A DNA stretch of 27,526 bases, taken from assembly GCA_964555675.1 (NCBI GenBank), contig CAZKTU010000069.1, positions 1 through 27,526 on the forward strand. Reading direction: 5' to 3'. This document shows positions 1 through 7,566 of the stretch, piece by piece. The stretch is from CAIWXH01 sp964555675. GTDB taxonomy: Bacteria > Chloroflexota > Chloroflexia > Chloroflexales > Chloroflexaceae. Positions within the stretch are counted from its first letter, which is position 1. Each line of letters opens with the position of its first letter. Made by a program: the position numbers and the translations under genes. The notes under the pieces are model-generated. The model saw only the letters and a program-made list of their open reading frames with translations. It ran no database searches and had not been told where the DNA came from.

Positions 1-53
1 ATCCGGCCCACTTCCCCGTCGGGGTCAAGCACCGCTACACGCGCCGGGGCTAA
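1..53 (+). CDS. Possible C-terminal end of a gene entering from the left edge
   Basis: An open frame runs from base 3 to a TAA at 51-53 and would encode a short basic tail ending in HRYTRRG. It is followed directly by non-coding repeats, as expected at the end of a gene. Seventeen codons are too few to name a family or to exclude a chance open frame in GC-rich DNA. The call rests only on the open frame and its position. Confidence 0.3.
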   Translation, partial: PAHFPVGVKHRYTRRG

Positions 54-72
54 TGAGCTGCTTATAGCATCA

Positions 73-139
73 GGGCAGACACATGGGTCTGGGCGGGGCA
101 GACACATTGTTTGGGCGGGGCAGACACATGGGTCTGCCC
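73..139. repeat. Three imperfect 22-23 bp tandem repeats ending in a perfect palindrome
   Basis: Three units starting with GGGCAGACACAT lie head to tail at about 73, 96 and 118. The last unit forms a hairpin with 8-bp perfect arms (GGGCAGAC at 118-125, GTCTGCCC at 132-139) and a 6-nt loop. The array lies between a possible plus-strand gene end and the minus-strand gene ending at 163, so the hairpin could end transcription from either side. A related but base-changed array sits at the right edge of the window. Confidence 0.75.
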
Positions 140-162
140 GTACGGGGTTGTGGGCCCTCCAT

Positions 163-1128
163 TTAAGGTGTTTGCGCGCCCAGGGCCTCGAGGTAGACGG
201 CGTAGAGCGACTGGCTGGCGGTCATGAAGAGCCGGTTCTTCTTTGCGCCGCCGAAGCAGAGGTTCGCGCAGCCCTCGGGCAGGTGGATCTGGCCGATTAG
301 GGCGCCGTCGGGCGCGTAGCAGTGCACGCCGTCGAAGCCGGGGCCGCCCCAGGCCGCCGCCGCCCATAGGTTGCCGTCGCGGTCGGTGCGGATGCCGTCG
401 GGGCCGCCCGGGCTCATCGCCACGAAGACCCGGCCGCCCGTGAGCTGCCCGCCCTCTACGTCGAAGACGCGAATATGCTTCGGCGCGCCGCTGTCGACGA
501 TGTAGAGCAGCCGCTCGTCGGGCGAGAAGCATAGCCCGTTCGGGCGGTCGAAGTCGTCGGCCACCACCGTCGCCGCGCCCGTCGCCGGGTCAAGTCTGTA
601 GACATAACGCGGAAGCTCGAGTGGCGCCTTGTGCCCCTCGTAGTTGACCATGATCCCGTAGCCGGGGTCGGTGAACCAGATCGAGCCGTCGGAGTGGACG
701 ACGACGTCGTTCGGCGCGTTCAGGCGCTTGCCCGTGTAGCTGTCGAGCAGCACCGTGATGCTGCCGTCGTGCTCGGTGCGGGTCACCCGCCGCGCGCCGT
801 GCTCGCACGAGACCAGGCGCCCCTGGCGGTCGCGGGTGTGGCCGTTGCTGTTGTTGGCCGGCGCGCGGAAGGTGCTCACCGTGCCGGTCTCCTCGCTCCA
901 GCGCAGGATGCGGTCATTGGGGATGTCCGAGAAGAGCAGGAAGCGGCCATCGCCGAACCAGACCGGCCCCTCGGCCCAGCGCGCCCCCGTCCAGAGGCGC
1001 TCGACGGCGGCGGCGCCGAGGCGGTAGGGCCCAAAGCGCGGGTCATGGCTCTCGACGGCGGGGTCGGGGTAGCGCACGGTCGTCCGGTCCTGGCTCCAGG
1101 CCAGGGCCCCTGGGCTGCTGGTCTCCAT
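163..1128 (-). CDS. SMP-30/gluconolactonase/LRE family protein
   Basis: Predicted six-bladed beta-propeller hydrolase of the SMP-30/gluconolactonase family (321 aa, normal length). Members hydrolyse sugar lactones or related esters with one divalent metal. Candidate metal ligands fall in the expected blocks: E53 in AEGPVW, N140 in NAPND, N197 in RPNGLCFSPD and D244 in GPDGIRTD. There is no signal peptide, so it should be cytoplasmic. The ATG at 1128 is supported by AAGGAG on the minus strand nine bases upstream. It lies 73 bp after the zinc-ribbon gene on the same strand and may be the last gene of the amidohydrolase transcript, although the gap allows its own promoter. The substrate cannot be read from sequence. 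Family assignment is firm; gluconolactonase activity is only one possibility. Confidence 0.9.
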   Translation of the reverse strand: METSSPGALAWSQDRTTVRYPDPAVESHDPRFGPYRLGAAAVERLWTGARWAEGPVWFGDGRFLLFSDIPNDRILRWSEETGTVSTFRAPANNSNGHTRDRQGRLVSCEHGARRVTRTEHDGSITVLLDSYTGKRLNAPNDVVVHSDGSIWFTDPGYGIMVNYEGHKAPLELPRYVYRLDPATGAATVVADDFDRPNGLCFSPDERLLYIVDSGAPKHIRVFDVEGGQLTGGRVFVAMSPGGPDGIRTDRDGNLWAAAAWGGPGFDGVHCYAPDGALIGQIHLPEGCANLCFGGAKKNRLFMTASQSLYAVYLEALGAQTP

Positions 1129-1201
1129 GGGGTTGCTCCTTGGGCATGCTACGGGGTGAACTTCACCGCTATGGTACGCGATCTGCCCTCGCTCGACCAG
1201 C

Positions 1202-1948
1202 TTAGGGCGCCTTGCGCGGCAGCTCGCCGCGCGCCGGCTCGTCCGCGAGCCCGAGGAAGCGCTCGATCTCCTGCTCGAGGTAGAGGGCCTGCTCGCGGGT
1301 GGTCATATCGTGCACCAGCAGCAGCTCGACGTCATCGGCCATGATGGCCCGCAGCCTGTAGGTGGTGCGGCCGTCGACGCGGCGCCTGGCCCGCTCGTGG
1401 TACATCTGGCTGTACACCTGCCGAATCGCGTCGGCCCGCACGTCGCGGCGCCCGGGCCAGGGGATGGGGCTGTGGCGCACTCGCAGCCACCCGCCGCCGA
1501 TCGTGATCTGCGTGCTGTTCAGCCTGTAGGCCAGGAAGATCCAGAGCAGGAAGCTGAAGGCCACGGCGAGTACAGTCAGCAGCAGGTCCATCGCCGGTAC
1601 GCCGATGGTGAGCCTGACCACGACCCAGAAGCCGAGGAAGGCGCCGAGGATGATCAGGAAGAGCCGCGGCCCCGTGGCGCGCCAGCGGGGCCAGCGCCAG
1701 CGCAGGGTGAGGCCGTCGGGCCCGTGCTGTGCGCTCATGCCCGGTGGTGGCGCGATGGCCTTGCGCTTCGCCGCGCCGAGGCGCACGGGGGCGTCGAGCT
1801 GCTCGTCGATCGCAAACTGCTGCTCGCAAGCGGGGCAGATGGCGCGCCGCTCGTGCCACCTGACGGAGCGCTCGGGCAGCGTCGCCCCGCATGCGGGGCA
1901 GACGATCAGGCTGCCGGGCTCGCGGGCCGCGGGGGTCTGGTCGGCCAT
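1202..1948 (-). CDS. Zinc-ribbon, two-helix membrane protein with a PH-like C-terminal region
   Basis: A 248-aa protein of unknown function. The N-terminus carries two CPxC knuckles (C17/C20 and C38/C41) that should bind one zinc. Residues about 70-92 are basic and arginine/tryptophan rich. Two hydrophobic helices follow (about 95-115 and 120-141). The last 100 residues (QITIGGGWLRVRHSPIPWPG and onward) look like the beta-rich bacterial PH-type domain often found after such helix pairs. The start at 1948 has GAAGGA upstream. It begins 15 bp after the stop of the amidohydrolase, so the two are probably co-transcribed. I infer a membrane-associated sensor or scaffold; nothing shows an enzyme activity. 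Confidence 0.8.
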   Translation of the reverse strand: MADQTPAAREPGSLIVCPACGATLPERSVRWHERRAICPACEQQFAIDEQLDAPVRLGAAKRKAIAPPPGMSAQHGPDGLTLRWRWPRWRATGPRLFLIILGAFLGFWVVVRLTIGVPAMDLLLTVLAVAFSFLLWIFLAYRLNSTQITIGGGWLRVRHSPIPWPGRRDVRADAIRQVYSQMYHERARRRVDGRTTYRLRAIMADDVELLLVHDMTTREQALYLEQEIERFLGLADEPARGELPRKAP

Positions 1949-1963
1949 CGTCGGCGTTTTCCT

Positions 1964-3397
1964 TCAGCGGCGTGGCCCGGCGAACCACCCGCGCGACTCC
2001 AGCTCGTCCCAGATCCGGCGCACCGCCGCGTAGCCTCGGCGCTGCACGGCCAGCCCGTCGTCTACGGCCAGGGCGCCTTCCCAGAGCAGGAAGCGTCCGG
2101 CGACGGCGACATGGGTCACGGCGTGGCCGCCCGCGTAGAGCAGGTGGTGCAGCGGCTCGGGCGGGGGGCCGCCCACGCCCACCAGCGGCCCGCTGACGTC
2201 GACGGCGGTCAGGTCAGCCGCGGCGCCCGCCCTGAGGCGCCCCAGGTCGGGCCGGCGCAGCCCGTCTGCGGCGACAGAGGTCGCCCCGGCCAGGGCCTCG
2301 GCGATGCTCGGGCGGCCCATGGGCGCCGCGCTCGTCTCGGCCAGGGCGGCGTGGCGCGCCTGCCCATAGAGCACCGCCAGCTTCAGGTTCTCGAGCATGT
2401 CGTTCGAGTGGGTGTCGATGGCGACGTTGACCGCCAGCCCCGCCCCGAGGGCCTCGGGGTAGGGCTGGGCCGGGCCGCCCGCGCCCCCGCCCGAGGGGCA
2501 GTGGGCGTAGACCGCGCCGTGCTCGCGCAGGATGGCCGGGTCGCCCGCCCAGTCGAGGCCGACCATGTGGGCCCCGAAGAGCGGGCCGTCGAGCAGGCCC
2601 AGCTCGGCCAGCCAGGCCGTCGGGGTCTTGCCCCAGAGCCGGCGCACCGTCGCGGTCTCGCGGGCCGACTGCGAGAGGTGGATCTGCACCCCCGTCCCCA
2701 GGGCGCGGGCGGCCGCGGCCATGGCCCGCAGCGTGGCCGGCGTGTGGGTGTCGGCGGCGTGGGGCGCGACCATGACCCTGAGCAGCCCGCCGGCTGTGCC
2801 GTCGACGTTCGCCGCGAACTCCTCGGCGGCCGCGATCTCGGCCAGGGTTGCGGCCTCGGCGGTGTGCAGCGCGGCATCGTCCTCGCGGAACCAGAGCGGG
2901 AAGAGGCGGTCGATGCCGGGGATCATCGGGCCGACGAAGCCGCGCGCACCCCAGCGGGCGGCGACGCGCGCGTAGCTCTGGGCCTGGCGCAGGCTCAGGC
3001 TCATCTCGACCTGGGTCGTGCAGCCGCCCCGGATGATCTCGAAGAGGTTGTGGGCGGTGAGTTCGTCGAGGGCTTGGTCGTCGAGCCCCTCGACGAGCTG
3101 TAGGGGCAGGGCGAACGAGCGCCCGCCCTCGATGATCCCGCGGGTGGGCGTGCCCGCCGCGACGTGGGTGTGTCCGCTGATCAGCCCGGGCAGCAGCAGA
3201 TGGCCGGGCAGCTCAAGGCGCGGCAGCTCGGCCGGGTGCGGGCCGGGGCGCACCTCGGCGATCCGGCCGGCGTCGATCAGCGCCGCCACGTCGCGGACGA
3301 GCGCCGGCCCCCCGCCCGCGTCGACGTAGCCCCAGGCCGCCGTGATCAGGTAGGGCTCGCCGGCGGCGGCTCGCTCGCGGATTGCTGCATCGCTCAC
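1964..3397 (-). CDS. Amidohydrolase-superfamily protein (ATZ/TRZ or SAH-deaminase-like)
   Basis: A 477-aa metal-dependent hydrolase of the amidohydrolase superfamily, closest in layout to the chlorohydrolase/SAH-deaminase group. The HxH metal motif is at H76/H78 (GHTHVA). Further blocks are H213 (APHAADT), H240 (IHLSQS), H277 (GAHM) and D328 (AIDTHSND). In deaminases of this group the fourth block reads HxxET with a catalytic glutamate; here Gln243 occupies that place, so deaminase activity should not be assumed. It is the first gene of a minus-strand set with the zinc-ribbon gene 15 bp downstream. It is divergent from a nucleoside hydrolase, which hints at nucleoside or base breakdown without proving it. 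A TACAAT box at 3456-3461 (minus) could be its -10. Confidence 0.85.
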   Translation of the reverse strand: MSDAAIRERAAAGEPYLITAAWGYVDAGGGPALVRDVAALIDAGRIAEVRPGPHPAELPRLELPGHLLLPGLISGHTHVAAGTPTRGIIEGGRSFALPLQLVEGLDDQALDELTAHNLFEIIRGGCTTQVEMSLSLRQAQSYARVAARWGARGFVGPMIPGIDRLFPLWFREDDAALHTAEAATLAEIAAAEEFAANVDGTAGGLLRVMVAPHAADTHTPATLRAMAAAARALGTGVQIHLSQSARETATVRRLWGKTPTAWLAELGLLDGPLFGAHMVGLDWAGDPAILREHGAVYAHCPSGGGAGGPAQPYPEALGAGLAVNVAIDTHSNDMLENLKLAVLYGQARHAALAETSAAPMGRPSIAEALAGATSVAADGLRRPDLGRLRAGAAADLTAVDVSGPLVGVGGPPPEPLHHLLYAGGHAVTHVAVAGRFLLWEGALAVDDGLAVQRRGYAAVRRIWDELESRGWFAGPRR

Positions 3398-3532
3398 TGG
3401 GTGATGCTCCTGTCTGGGCCCTCACGCACAGGTCGGCCTGCGCGACGCTGGGCCTATTGTACCCCACGCGCCCAGCCCGAGTGGTGGGCTCGCGAGGCTG
3501 GTAGGGCCACGTCATTGTCGCCGTGCCCCCTC

Positions 3533-3648
3533 ACGCCCGGCCGGTAAACCGGCGGGCTACAGGTACGAAGCCCGCCTGCGCGGGCTCCAACAGGCCGCGC
3601 AGAGGCGGCCTTGGCACCCCGTTGCCGGGCCGTTTTCGGCCCCGGCGT
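3533..3648. repeat. REP-like dispersed repeat, copy A (full length)
   Basis: About 116 bp beginning ACGCCCGGCCGGTAAACCGG and ending with GCCGGGCCGT...ACGGCCCCGGC. Much of the same sequence recurs at 15252-15355, and its second half at 14336-14406. It contains several short inverted repeats, for example CCCGCCTGCGCGGG and AGGCCGC/GCGGCCT, so its RNA would fold into a chain of hairpins. All three copies are intergenic. The size and structure suit a non-autonomous REP-like or MITE-like element. Confidence 0.75.
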
Positions 3649-3666
3649 GGCGCAGCGCCCTGCGTG

Positions 3667-3693
3667 GGCGAGCGCTCGCCGCGGTGCTACAAT
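3667..3693 (+). promoter_or_regulatory. Extended -10 promoter with an overlapping palindrome
   Basis: TGCTACAAT at 3685-3693 matches the extended -10 form (TGnTAnnnT), 60 nt before the nucleoside hydrolase ATG. There is no good -35. A perfect 14-bp palindrome, GGCGAGCGCTCGCC (3667-3680), occupies that place and could be an operator for a dimeric repressor. This is a reading of motifs only. Confidence 0.45.
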
Positions 3694-3752
3694 GGGGCCA
3701 ACCCCACCCCCGCTTCGCCGCAATGGCGAAGCCACGCCCAGAGAGGTCACCG

Positions 3753-4670
3753 ATGCCCACCCGTCTGCTGCTGGATACCGATATCGGCACCGATGTGGAT
3801 GACTGTCTGGCCCTGGCCTGTATCCTGGCCTCGCCCGAGCTGCAGCTCGAGGGCGTGACCTGCGTCTATGGCGACGTGGGTCTGCGCGCGCGTATGGTCC
3901 GCCGGCTGCTTGAGCTGCGGGGTCGGCCCGATGTGCCGGTCTTCGCCGGCTCGGCCGAGACCATCCTGGGCCTGCGCCCGATCCACTGGGAGGGCCACGA
4001 GGGCCAGGGCCTGCTGGCCGACGACGACCCGCCCCTCGGCGCGGCGGGGCGCGGTGGGGTCGACTTTCTGGTCGAGACGGTGCTCGCCAGCCCCGGCGCG
4101 ATCCATCTGCTGGCGATCGGCCCGCTCACCAACGTGGCCCTGGCCATACGCGCCGAGCCGCGCTTCGCCCAGGCTCTGGGCGGGCTCACGATCATGGGCG
4201 GCGTCGTGCGCGGGCCCGGCCAGTGGCAGCTGCCCTACGTCGAGCACAACATCCGCTGTGACCCCGAGGCCGCCCATATCGTCTTCAGCGCGGGCGTGCC
4301 GATCACCATGGTGCCCCTCGACGTAACTACCCAGGTCTGGATCACCCCCGCCGAGGTCGCGCAGATCCGCGCCGGCGGCAGCCCCTTCCACCAGGCCGTC
4401 GCCGATCAGATTGACGGCTACCCGACCTTCGTCAGGCGCGGCCTCACCTATCTGCACGACCCCCTGGCCGCCGCCGTTCTGGTCGACCCGAGCCTGGTCA
4501 CCCTCACGCCGCTGCGGGTGGAGGTCGAGTTGGGCGGGCGCCTCACCGCCGGCGCGACCCTCGTTCGCGCCCCCGAGCCCGGCGGCGCGCCGCCCGTCCA
4601 GGTGGCCCTCGCCGTCGACAAGCCCCGCGCCGAGCGCTTCGTCGTGGAGCGCATCGCCGCCCCCCTGTAG
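3753..4670 (+). CDS. Nucleoside hydrolase (IUNH family)
   Basis: A 305-aa enzyme of the inosine-uridine nucleoside N-ribohydrolase family, which splits ribonucleosides into base and ribose using bound calcium. The N-terminal calcium signature reads DTDIGTDVDD (residues 8-17), a variant of the usual DTDPGIDDA. The HNIRCDPEAA block and the late YLHDPLAA block, whose Asp is also a calcium ligand in the family, are present. I chose the ATG at 3753 over an in-frame one at 3684. It has GAGAGG upstream, puts the signature at the protein start as in the family, and the earlier start would lie on the -10 box. The threonine dehydratase-like gene begins 24 bp later. Base specificity cannot be read. Confidence 0.92.
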   Translation: MPTRLLLDTDIGTDVDDCLALACILASPELQLEGVTCVYGDVGLRARMVRRLLELRGRPDVPVFAGSAETILGLRPIHWEGHEGQGLLADDDPPLGAAGRGGVDFLVETVLASPGAIHLLAIGPLTNVALAIRAEPRFAQALGGLTIMGGVVRGPGQWQLPYVEHNIRCDPEAAHIVFSAGVPITMVPLDVTTQVWITPAEVAQIRAGGSPFHQAVADQIDGYPTFVRRGLTYLHDPLAAAVLVDPSLVTLTPLRVEVELGGRLTAGATLVRAPEPGGAPPVQVALAVDKPRAERFVVERIAAPL

Positions 4671-4694
4671 CAGCATGCCTTAGGAGTCGCCCCC

Positions 4695-5657
4695 ATGGAA
4701 CATCGCCTGAGCCTCGCGCGGATCGAGCAGGCCCTCGGGATCATCGATCCGGTCTTCCTCAACACGCCCCAGTATCGCGCCGAGTCGCTCGAGGCCATTC
4801 TGGGGTGCCGCCTCGTCGTCAAGGTCGAGACGCTCAACCCCATCCGCTCGTTCAAGGGGCGCGGCGCCTCGCTGTTCTTCGCCGGCCTGTCGCCCGGGGC
4901 GACGATCGTCTGCGCGAGCGCCGGGAACTTCGGCCAGGCCATGGCCTACGCCGGCCGCGCGCGCGGGGTGCCGGTGATCGTCTACGCCAGCGTCAACGCC
5001 AGCCCGCTCAAGATCGAGCGCATGCGGGCCCTGGGGGCCGAGGTGCGCCTACATGGCGAGGACTTCGACGCCGCCAAGCTCGCGGCCAAGGGCTTCGCGG
5101 CCGAGGCGGGCCTGCCCATGGTCGAGGATAGCCTCGAGCCCGCGACGGGCGAGGGGGCCGGCACGATCGGCGTCGAGCTGCTGCGCTACCCCGAGCCGAT
5201 CGACGACCTGCTGGTCGCCCTCGGCAATGGCGCCCTGCTGACCGGGGTCGGGCGCTGGGTCAAGGCGCGCGCACCCGGCACGCAGGTTGTCGGCGTCGCG
5301 GCGGCCGGCGCGCCGTCCATGGTCGAGTCATGGCGCTCGGGGCGCATCGTCACCTACGAGCGTATTGACACCATCGCCGACGGGATCGGCGTCCGCCTGC
5401 CGGTGCCCGCCGCGGTCGCCGATATGCACGGGACGGTTGACGATGCTCTGCTGGTGCAGGATACGAGCATCCTGGCGGCGATGCGGCTCATCCACCAGCA
5501 CCTCGGCCTGGTGGTCGAGCCCTCGGGGGCGGTGGGGATCGCGGCGCTCCTCGAGCAGCCCGAGCGCTTCCGCGGCCGCCTCGTGGCCACGATCCTCTGC
5601 GGCAGCAACCTGACGCCTCAGCAGTTACACGACTGGCTTGGCGAGCCGCGGGCCTGA
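4695..5657 (+). CDS. Threonine dehydratase-like PLP enzyme (fold type II)
   Basis: A 320-aa pyridoxal-phosphate enzyme of the threonine/serine dehydratase group, expected to deaminate threonine or serine, or to racemise or eliminate a related amino acid. Lys54 in IRSFKGRGA is the PLP-linking residue. SAGNFGQA (about 75-82) is the substrate loop. GNGALLTGVG (176-185) takes the place of the usual GGGGL phosphate-binding loop. PSGAVG near the C-terminus is also typical. It lacks the ACT regulatory domain of biosynthetic IlvA, so it resembles short catabolic enzymes. TTAGGAG precedes the ATG. It probably shares a transcript with the nucleoside hydrolase 24 bp upstream. Exact substrate is uncertain because the phosphate loop is altered. 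Confidence 0.88.
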   Translation: MEHRLSLARIEQALGIIDPVFLNTPQYRAESLEAILGCRLVVKVETLNPIRSFKGRGASLFFAGLSPGATIVCASAGNFGQAMAYAGRARGVPVIVYASVNASPLKIERMRALGAEVRLHGEDFDAAKLAAKGFAAEAGLPMVEDSLEPATGEGAGTIGVELLRYPEPIDDLLVALGNGALLTGVGRWVKARAPGTQVVGVAAAGAPSMVESWRSGRIVTYERIDTIADGIGVRLPVPAAVADMHGTVDDALLVQDTSILAAMRLIHQHLGLVVEPSGAVGIAALLEQPERFRGRLVATILCGSNLTPQQLHDWLGEPRA

Positions 5658-5678
5658 GGCGGGCGGCGGCCCCGGTCG

Positions 5679-6758
5679 CTACCAGGAGCCGCCGTCGCTG
5701 CTCGGGCCGCTGTCGCCGCTCGGGCCGCTGTCCCAGCCGGGCGAGCTGTCGCTCGATGAGGGGCTGCTCGTGGCGCTCGCGCTGTCCGATGCGGCGAAGC
5801 CGGCGCCGGTGGCGGCCCCGGCGGCGCCCTTGCTCCGCTTCCGTTTCGGCTCGGTCCTGGCGGGCGCAAGGCGCGAGGCCTCGCTGCCGAGGGCCATATA
5901 CTCCCAGGCGAGCTTGTCCATGGCCTCTTCGAGGGCGTAGCTCGGGCGGGCGTCGGCCGCGAGGGCGGCCCGCCGCTGGTCGAGGAGCTGGAGGCGCGCC
6001 ATCAGGGGCGCGGCCTCGGCGCGCTGCGGGCCCGCGACGGCGGCCCGGCACATCGAGCGCGCGTAGTCTGCGCGGTCCTCGAGGCGAATACGCGTCGTGC
6101 GCAAGATCCGCTCGAGGCGCCGCCGGCCGGGGGGCGTCTGTGCGCCCAGCCAGCGGGCCAGGCGGCCGGGCGGCGAGCGGCGCCACCAGCGGACGATCCC
6201 TTCGCCCAGGGGCGAGATGGCGACCGCGGCCACGGCGAAGCCGGCGAGCACCAGATAGACGAACCCCTCCACCACGCGCTGGAGCAGGGGCGGGCTGGCG
6301 ATCCTGGCCTCGAGGGCCTGGAGGGTTGCCGCCACCCCCGCGGCGGGGCGCTCGGTGCGCAGGGCCGGGTTGAGCACGCCGGTGCGGGCCTCGCGCAGGG
6401 CCGCATCGGGCAGGCTCTTGCTCCAGTTCGTCCCGGCGCGCAGCTCGCTGTAGCGCGGCTCGTAGCTCACGTAGAGGGCGAGGGCGGCGGGGGCGATCTG
6501 GCCCGCCTCGAGCAGGCCCGCCTCGCCCAGGCGGCGCGTCAGGTCCTCGCCCGTCTCGTCGCCGCGGACGACCACCAGCACAGCGACCCGGGCGCCGCGG
6601 GCGAGCAGGGGCGCCGCGGCGGCCTCGACGCCGGCCCGGTCGAGCGAACTGGTCTCATCGACGAGCAGCAGGCTGCCGGGGGCCGCAGCGCAGCCCGCCA
6701 GGAGTGTGATGAGGGCGAGGGCCAGCAGGGCCAGCCCGGTTGTGCGCGCAGTGCTCAT
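5679..6758 (-). CDS. TPM-domain-like lipoprotein with one membrane helix
   Basis: A 359-aa envelope protein. The chosen ATG at 6758 has AAGAGG just upstream and gives a clean lipoprotein signal: a hydrophobic stretch followed by LLAGC, with Cys about residue 22. An in-frame ATG at 6899 would bury the signal and is rejected. Residues about 35-155 resemble a TPM domain (a repeat family linked to phosphatase-like or photosystem repair proteins). A transmembrane helix follows (VYLVLAGFAVAAVAI), then a basic, arginine-rich region, and a C-terminal Ser/Gly/Asp tail ending DGGSW, typical of TPM proteins. The gene is convergent with the dehydratase, with 21 bp between stops. TPM assignment is by recollection of the family layout. 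Confidence 0.75.
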   Translation of the reverse strand: MSTARTTGLALLALALITLLAGCAAAPGSLLLVDETSSLDRAGVEAAAAPLLARGARVAVLVVVRGDETGEDLTRRLGEAGLLEAGQIAPAALALYVSYEPRYSELRAGTNWSKSLPDAALREARTGVLNPALRTERPAAGVAATLQALEARIASPPLLQRVVEGFVYLVLAGFAVAAVAISPLGEGIVRWWRRSPPGRLARWLGAQTPPGRRRLERILRTTRIRLEDRADYARSMCRAAVAGPQRAEAAPLMARLQLLDQRRAALAADARPSYALEEAMDKLAWEYMALGSEASRLAPARTEPKRKRSKGAAGAATGAGFAASDSASATSSPSSSDSSPGWDSGPSGDSGPSSDGGSW

Positions 6759-6786
6759 GCGACCTCTTGCGTAACGAACTTTCCTA

Positions 6787-6795
6787 AGCGTAGCA
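6787..6795 (-). promoter_or_regulatory. Extended -10 box for the TPM-domain lipoprotein
   Basis: Read on the minus strand this is TGCTACGCT, 28 nt before the ATG at 6758. It resembles the TGCTACnnT boxes before three other genes here. No convincing -35 is visible. Confidence 0.35.
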
Positions 6796-6951
6796 CACGC
6801 GGCGCGGCTCGAAGGGGCTCTTTTGGGAAGAACGGAGGATTGCCGACCTTCAGGAGAGCCAAAAAGCTCGCCAAAAGGCGGTGTTTTCTCCCTGCTCAAC
6901 CGGGTACGATGCTACGTACTCCAAACTTTTTGTAGGGAAGGACCGGCTCTC

Positions 6952-7317
6952 ATGGGTGCTCTTCTGGCAATCATCATCGGTGTCCTGCTCGCTGCGCTGT
7001 TCGGTGGCCTCGTGATCTGGATCGTCGGCAGGCTGGGCCTCGGGCTCGAGGTCGATGGCTTCGGCCCGGCCTACATCGCCGCGATCGTGATCGCCCTTCT
7101 GAACGGCGTGATCGCCTGGCTGCTCAGCAGCATGGGCATCTCGTTCGGCTGGCTGACCGGCATCGCCAACCTGATCATCTCGGCGATCGTGCTGATGACG
7201 GCCGGCTCGTGGATCAAGGGCTTTCGCGTCAAGGGCTTCGTCGGCGCCATCGTGGGCGCGGTGGCGATCTCGATCGTCGGCTCGCTGGTCGCCTGGGTGC
7301 TGAGCCTCTTCTTCTAG
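6952..7317 (+). CDS. Four-helix membrane protein, phage-holin-superfamily-IV-like
   Basis: A 121-aa integral membrane protein with four predicted helices (about 3-25, 37-58, 65-83 and 95-119). The pattern GFGPAYIAAIVIALLNGVI, a short loop, then a second helix pair separated by FRVKGF matches the small membrane family often annotated as phage holin family protein (mycobacterial four-TM type). There are no phage genes around, so a lysis role is unlikely and the true function is unknown. The ATG at 6952 is preceded by GGGAAGGA with a 9-nt gap; an earlier in-frame ATG at 6823 has no such site and adds a non-membrane extension. Strong hairpins follow the stop. Confidence 0.8.
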   Translation: MGALLAIIIGVLLAALFGGLVIWIVGRLGLGLEVDGFGPAYIAAIVIALLNGVIAWLLSSMGISFGWLTGIANLIISAIVLMTAGSWIKGFRVKGFVGAIVGAVAISIVGSLVAWVLSLFF

Positions 7318-7335
7318 CCTTGGCATGAGGCAGGC

Positions 7336-7356
7336 GTGGAGGGCCCGGCCCTCCAC
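7336..7356. terminator. Near-perfect 10-bp palindrome after the holin-like gene
   Basis: GTGGAGGGCC and GGCCCTCCAC flank a single C, 19 bp after the stop at 7317. No T-run follows, so a factor-independent terminator is uncertain. The same GTGGAGGGC/GCCCTCCAC arms recur at 19616-19636, again just after a membrane-protein gene. Confidence 0.5.
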
Positions 7357-7368
7357 ATCCAGCCTTGT

Positions 7369-7385
7369 GGGGGCCAAAGGCCCCC
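7369..7385. terminator. Second hairpin after the holin-like gene
   Basis: GGGGGCC (7369-7375), loop AAA, GGCCCCC (7379-7385): a perfect 7-bp GC stem with a 3-nt loop. There is no U-tract. With the hairpin at 7336-7356 it could stop or stabilise the upstream transcript. Confidence 0.4.
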
Positions 7386-7451
7386 GCGCCCCTGCAGCGG
7401 GCAGCGGCGACGACCATAACCCGGTTGCTGGTTTCGGCGGACAGAGCGGCG

Positions 7452-7496
7452 GAGCCGCAGGGGCGCAGAGGAATGTACTCTGTGCCTCTGCGGCTC
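7452..7496. repeat. 19-bp inverted repeat upstream of the serine hydrolase promoter
   Basis: Arms 7452-7470 and 7478-7496 pair along 19 positions (17 Watson-Crick, two G-U) around a 7-nt loop. The right arm ends one base before the -35 hexamer at 7498. Position suggests an operator or an upstream terminator; sequence alone does not decide. Confidence 0.6.
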
Positions 7497-7497
7497 G

Positions 7498-7525
7498 TTG
7501 CTATCAGCCGCGACTGTGCTACCAT
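7498..7525 (+). promoter_or_regulatory. Sigma70-type promoter of the serine hydrolase-LAL operon
   Basis: TTGCTA (7498-7503), 16-bp spacer, TACCAT (7520-7525), with TGC directly before the -10 (extended -10). The ATG follows 41 nt after the -10. Confidence 0.55.
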
Positions 7526-7566
7526 AGCCGGCAGATCAGGCGACGAGTGCTCAGGAGTAACCAGGC

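Larger units (their letters stand above)
3398..3752. other. 355-bp divergent intergenic region
   Basis: This gap separates the amidohydrolase (minus) from the nucleoside hydrolase (plus). It holds a possible minus-strand -10 (TACAAT read on the minus strand, 3456-3461), a REP-like repeat at 3533-3648, a 14-bp palindrome at 3667-3680 and an extended -10 box at 3685-3693. I see no convincing gene. The short open frames crossing it have no ribosome-binding site or recognisable family. Confidence 0.7.

Noticed and set aside
62..532. A 156-codon minus frame over the left-edge repeats
   Set aside because: It overlaps the SMP-30-like gene in another frame, is arginine-rich and has no recognisable domain.
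1310..3103. A 597-codon plus-strand open frame opposite the zinc-ribbon and amidohydrolase genes
   Set aside because: It spans two genes on the other strand, lacks motifs and a ribosome-binding site, and its composition is that of an antisense shadow.
6952..7317. Holin-like protein as evidence for a prophage
   Set aside because: No other phage genes, integrase or attachment repeats are present, and this four-helix family is common in non-phage chromosomes.
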